A DNA stretch of 64,000 bases, from the NCBI RefSeq assembly GCF_009727055.1, contig NC_052359.1, positions 11,896,771-11,960,770 on the forward strand, written 5' to 3'. The stretch is from Benincasa hispida. Its lineage: Eukaryota > Streptophyta > Magnoliopsida > Cucurbitales > Cucurbitaceae. The position numbers and the translations under genes were made by a program. The notes beneath the pieces are model-generated. The model saw only the letters and a list, made by a program, of their open reading frames with translations. It was not told the DNA's origin and searched no databases. This document shows, one piece after another, positions 59,490 to 64,000 of the stretch (positions are counted from its first letter, which is position 1; each line of letters opens with the position of its first letter).

Positions 59490-62400
59490 TGTTGGGGTTA
59501 ATGCCCTAAATCTTGTGGGTCATGTAGTTTGTAATTGTAATGTACAAACAATTTATTTATCTAATAAAATCTTAGGCATTTTATTTGACATTTAGTAGCA
59601 ATAACCCACAAAACCAATAAACTAAGATCCAAGATTATCTTCTGTAACTTGAACATGTATGTGGAGATATACAGGTGGATCATGTTTAAGCAATAATCTA
59701 AATGATTTGTAGTAGATGGATAATGTTGGGTACCTTATCCTTGTGACACTACGAATACGACCCGCTTTGTAGTTGTTACAATTGTTGTAAAGTGCTACAA
59801 ATGATCTGATCCTGATCATTCATGTGGAGATATAGGAGCGGGGGTGTTCTATACAAAGAGTTTGTATAAGATCGGACCACGAAATGAATAGTCTTGCTAT
59901 ATAACACCGTTGATAGAAAAGACTTACATTTCATTAGAATGACCATAGGTGACTTGACCTAAATCCTATGTGAGTTGTGAACTCCTACCTATGAAGGCAG
60001 TCCTTTGATTTGCATCGGTGAGAGTGGGTAGTTCGCCGACCTAATATGCCTACCATTTTAGGGACTCGTCTGATTGAGGAGTTGGGAATGCAGCTATACA
60101 AGAAGGAATTCACTCATTCTCTATAGTTAGAGTAAGTTGGGAAATTGCTCCCTTAAATGCTGATTTCAAGTCTTGAACAATGTAGCGCCACACCTTCTCC
60201 TAGTCCGAGAGGGGTTTGATCATAGTTGGACTATGAATTATTGTTTATTAGAAGAATCAATGGTACTTAAGAAGTTAGATGTAACTACAGGGGCAAAACG
60301 GTAATTTTGGCCCAACTATACTTACGAGCAATTTGTGAAGCGTCAACGCACCGTTGATTGGTTATATCCAATGGACACAAAAATATATCTGTAGTGCGAA
60401 GAATGCAACTGTCGGTTTTTAGTGGAGTGACCGACAACTATTGAAAGTTGGTTAATTTAATTAAATAGTTTAATTATTTAATCAAGTACTATTAGAGCTT
60501 CAAACTATAGGTCCTTAAGGTCCCATTGGTAGCTCAACTGGGATTATTGAGAATCAAATTAATTTTGGATTAATTTGAATTGTTCAAATTAATTGAGGAA
60601 AATTAATTATATATGATATAACAAATATAATTTATTTGATACATTATAATATAATGTTTTATTTGGGAGGAAATAAATACTTGAATATGATTCAAATATT
60701 AATTATATGAATATGATACATATAGAAACTATAGATTAAATTTAATATGAATTTGATTGATATTAAATACTATAGATTAAATGAGAGAATAATAAACTAT
60801 AGCTTATATTATATGTGATAACATAAACTATAGACTATGTGTCATATTTGATATAACATAAAGTTTATTATATATATATACACTAAAGTAGTTAATGTAT
60901 ATATATGTGTGTGTGTGTTAATTTAAATTAAATTAAATTTTGTTTTAATTAATTTAAATTAAGGAGGAAGTTATTGTAACTCCTTCCACCCCACTTTCTC
61001 GTGGATATCGTGAAAGTGGTTTTCATGATAAGTTTTTCTTTTGATAGGAGTTAGAGATCATTCTTGATAGATAACTTCTCTCTCTCTCTCTTTTTTATCT
61101 ATGAGAAATTCATCCTCTCAACACATCGCTCCTTGCCAAAATTAAGAGCAAAGCCCACACCTCTTGCTTGATTTCTCGCGTTATAGAGAATACTAAGGAA
61201 TCATTGTTGGTGGTGTTTATTTGGTGTTATTGTGCTTGGAGTGAAGGAAACTTGACATGAGGAGATCCTTGAGCAGAAGCGGATCGTCCAAATTCCATTA
61301 ATTATTGAAAACATAATTTATAGTAAAGATATAATTAGATATGCATTCAAGATTAAATTACAACATGATTTTACAAAATAAATAGGTTTCAAGAAACCTC
61401 ACCTTTGAAGAACATTTCTTCAAGTAATCCCTCGTACTAGCCACGAACAGAACTCCTTCTTCGTGGATCTCCTTCTTCACACATGGACACTACTAAGTGA
61501 GAACCCTTTGTATTCTCTTTTGAGATTAAAGGATTCAAGCAGGCGTTGTGGGTTTTGCTTGAATCCTTGGTAGAGGGAAGGAGAAGGAGAGGATTAAAGG
61601 GGAATTTTCTCAGATAACTTTTCTCTGTGTTATGAATTGTTGGATGAAGATGATTCTCTCAAAACAAGTTGTAACCCACGTTAGTTATTGAGAGAATATA
61701 TGGGGAGGGAGTTATAACTCCTTCCTTTTTTTTTATCAATTTCAAATAAATTAATAAAAAAAGAATATATAATACCTACTTTATTATATATACACTATAT
61801 GTTATATTAAATATAACATATAGCCTATAGTTTTATATTGCGTCAAATACAACATAAACTATAGATTTTATTATCTCACAACTATACATGGCATTTAATG
61901 TAAATCACATTTATATTAAATCCATTTATATGAATCTCATCCATATAAATAATATTTTTATCATATCCAAATATTTATTCCTTTCAATATAAATCATATT
62001 TATATTTAATTACATGAATCTCATTCATATAAATGGTATTTAAATCATATTCAAATTCCTCTCATAATATATCAAATACATTAGAATTAATTATATCATA
62101 TATAATTCTCTCAATTAATTTGAACACTTCAAATTAATCTAAAGATTAAATCCCTGTTAAGCTACAATGGGGACCTTATGGACCTGTAGATTGAAGCTCC
62201 AACGGTACTCGGATACATAACTAAACTCTTTAATTAAATTACTCAACATCCGTTAACTACCGGTCACTCCACTAAAGACCGACAACTGCACCCTTCGCAC
62301 TACAAATATATTTCTACGTCCATTATATATAACCAATCAACAGTGCGATGACCCTTCACAAATTTCTTGTAAGTACAGTTGGGCCAAAATACTGTTTTGC

Positions 62401-63388
62401 CCCTGTAGTTACATCTAACTTCTTAAGTACCACTGATTCCTCTAATGAACAATAAGTCATAGTCTCACTATGACCAAGTCCTCTCGGGCCAGGAGAGGGT
62501 GTGGCGACTATGTTCAAGACCCAAAATCTGCCCTTAAGGGAGCGGGGGAAGGAGTGAATTTCACCTTGTATAGCTGAGTTCCCAACTCCCCAGTCAAACT
62601 AATCCCCAAAATGGTGGGCTTGTTGAGTTGGTAATTTGGCCATTCTCACCCATACAAATCAAAGGATTGCCTTCATGAGCAGGAGTTTATAACTCACTCA
62701 GGATTCAGGTTATGTCACTTATGGTCATCCTAGTGAAATGTAAATCTCTAATATTATTGGTATTATATAAAGAGACTAATCATTTCGTGGTTCGGTTTTA
62801 TACAAACTCTTTGTATAGGATATCCCTGTTTACATGTCTCCACATGAATAATCAAGATTAGATCATTTGTAGCACTTTACAACACTTGTAACACCTACAA
62901 AGCAGGTCATATCCATAGTGTCACAAGGATAAGGTACCCAGTCTTATCCATCTACTACAAACCATTTAGGTTATTATTTAAACAAGATCCACTTGTATGT
63001 CTCTACATACTTGTTTAAATTACATGAAATAACCTTAAATCTTAGTTTATTGGATTAAGTATATGCTTATAAAATAACAATTATTTCATTAACAACAATA
63101 GGTTTATATAGAGTTTAAAAACTACGAGATTACAAGGAGATTTAGGACACCAATCCCAACATAGAGATATTGTTCGTTGAGTTTGTGCAGTACATAGGAG
63201 AGAAGAATGAGAAGACTTTATGACTTCAAGGGTAATTTCTCCTTGGTTTTCGCGTGTTCTTTACAAGCATGCTATAGGGTATTGAATGTTTATCATGCTT
63301 TGTTTCCATCACATCTCTGATTTATGTATGTTCTATAAGATTAATTGAGAGACATGATTGCATATCACGCTTTTGCACGGGTTTTCCA
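59490..63388 (+). mobile_element. Solo LTR in opposite orientation, itself interrupted
   Basis: It starts TGTTGGGGTTAATGCCC at 59490 and ends GGGTTTTCCA at 63388. The two host-side pieces are 59490-61241 and 63167-63388, about 1.97 kb together. Flanks CTCCT and AACCT are a poor duplication (three of five bases). Host coding resumes in frame afterwards (LTLSEEVYM). Orientation is opposite to the neighbouring solo LTR at 57318. Confidence 0.8.
61242..63161 (-). mobile_element. Solo LTR nested within a solo LTR
   Basis: It spans TGAAGGAAACTTG to CACCAATCCCAACA, about 1.92 kb. The flanks TGGAG (61237-61241) and TAGAG (63162-63166) form a target duplication with one mismatch. The outer LTR continues across it ('gtgcttggag|atattgttcg'). 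It is the innermost layer of this nest and oriented opposite to its host LTR. Confidence 0.85.
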
Positions 63389-64000
63389 AACCTTTAACTC
63401 TATCTGAAGAGGTATATATGAAGCCACACCTGGTACCTCTCCCTCACCTCAAAAAGTCTGTCTTCTTTGACGTGCAGTGTATGAGGCTAAAACAAGCTCC
63501 CCGTGCCTGGTTTACAACCTTCAATTCCACTGTCACCCAACTTGGTTTTACCTCCAACTCTCATGACTCAGCTTTTTTTACTCATAATACTCCTCATGGT
63601 ATCCTTTTCCTTCTTTTATATGTGGATGACATGATTATTATTGGTGATGATCCTCAGGCCATATCCAATCTCCAACGCTACCTGGGAGAACACTTTGAGA
63701 TGAAAGATCTGGGACCATTCTATTATTTTCTTGGTCTTCAAGTCTCATCCTACCCTGATGGGTACTACTTATCTCAAACAAAATATGCATATGTTCTTTT
63801 GTCCCGTTCTGGTATCACCAATTCTATCACTTCACCAACACCATTGGATTCAAATGTTTCCCTGACTTCTTTTGATGGTGTTCCTCTCAAGAATCCAACC
63901 TTGTCTAGGTAACTTGTTGGCAACCTTATCTACCTAATAGTGACACGTCCAAATATTGCCAATGCGGTCCATGTTGTCAGTCAATTCATGTTGTCTCCTT

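Larger units (their letters stand above)
54734..64000 (+). mobile_element. Short-LTR Copia element hosting several nested LTRs, runs off window
   Basis: A 175-bp 5' LTR and primer-binding site are followed by Copia gag-like, integrase-end and reverse-transcriptase sequence on the plus strand. Host sequence is 54734-55927, about 56735-57317, 59304-59489 and 63389-64000. These join in frame across the inserted LTRs (for example ..DGSV|KHYKTRLVAKG). Short LTRs suggest the Ale/Retrofit group; that lineage call is inference. Much of gag to integrase is missing, apparently by a deletion linked to the LTR fragment at 55928. The 3' LTR is beyond the window. Confidence 0.82.
56735..64000 (+). pseudogene. 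Copia integrase-end and reverse transcriptase, split by solo LTRs
   Basis: The host coding sequence reads SYSHLEVFGCACF (about 56755), the RT start with ELLPGKKLIRCNWIYKVKT (about 57245-57300), then after the first inserted LTR YKTRLVAKGYS and YGIDYEETFAPIS (59316-59395). After the second insert it is open from 63393: LSEEVYMK, LKQAPRAWF, the intact catalytic box LLYVDDMIII (63613-63644) and HFEMKDLGPFYYFLGLQV. A TAG at 63910-63912 precedes LVGNLIYLIVTRPNIA. Several other stops occur, so the gene is dead, although its catalytic motif survives. Confidence 0.85.

Overview
This window is plant nuclear DNA. It is very AT-rich, has spliced genes with GT-AG introns, and is dominated by plant retrotransposons and DNA transposons. 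Several repeats, such as the LTRs opening TGTTGGGGTT(A/G)ATGCCC and the 'GTCTATCA..TGATAGAC' palindromes, are types I associate with cucurbit genomes. A cucurbit is therefore my best guess, but that attribution is from memory and was not searched.

Only two ordinary genes are supported. A plus-strand gene (6502-8458, three coding exons) encodes a 479-residue hnRNP-type protein with two RRMs and a Gly/Asn/Ser/Tyr-rich tail. A minus-strand gene (14825-16015, single coding exon, 5' UTR intron, TATA box) encodes a 396-residue C2-domain protein. They converge, tail to tail, across about 6.4 kb of repeat-littered intergenic DNA.

Everything else is mobile DNA and its debris. 1-2575: two minus-oriented LTR copies. 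19884-28973: a PIF/Harbinger-type element (TTA target duplication) that received a non-coding LTR retroelement (19979-26895), whose 5' LTR received a solo LTR (20880-22585). 34430-50549: a putative CACTA element (14-bp CACTACAACAAAAT terminal repeats, AGA on both sides). It contains a LINE 3' fragment split by a complete Copia element (35660-42513, TGATC duplication), a captured-gene-like segment (about 43110-45230), and most of a second LINE in the opposite orientation (45462 to about 53115). 53999-54293: a small Harbinger-type MITE. 54734 to the window end: a short-LTR Copia element interrupted by three solo LTRs, one nested in another, plus a broken LTR fragment.

The assembly is visibly imperfect. 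There are N runs at 32541-32545, 40259-40498, 50791-50815 and 54080. The roughly 3 kb on each side of the 50791 gap are the same sequence twice (47757-50790 and 50816-53833), separated mostly by single-base indels. That looks like unmerged, poorly polished contig ends rather than biology.

I found no tRNA, rRNA, CRISPR array or intact autonomous transposon. The strongest items for follow-up are the CACTA envelope with its gene-like cargo, the layered nests with readable target duplications, and the false duplication.
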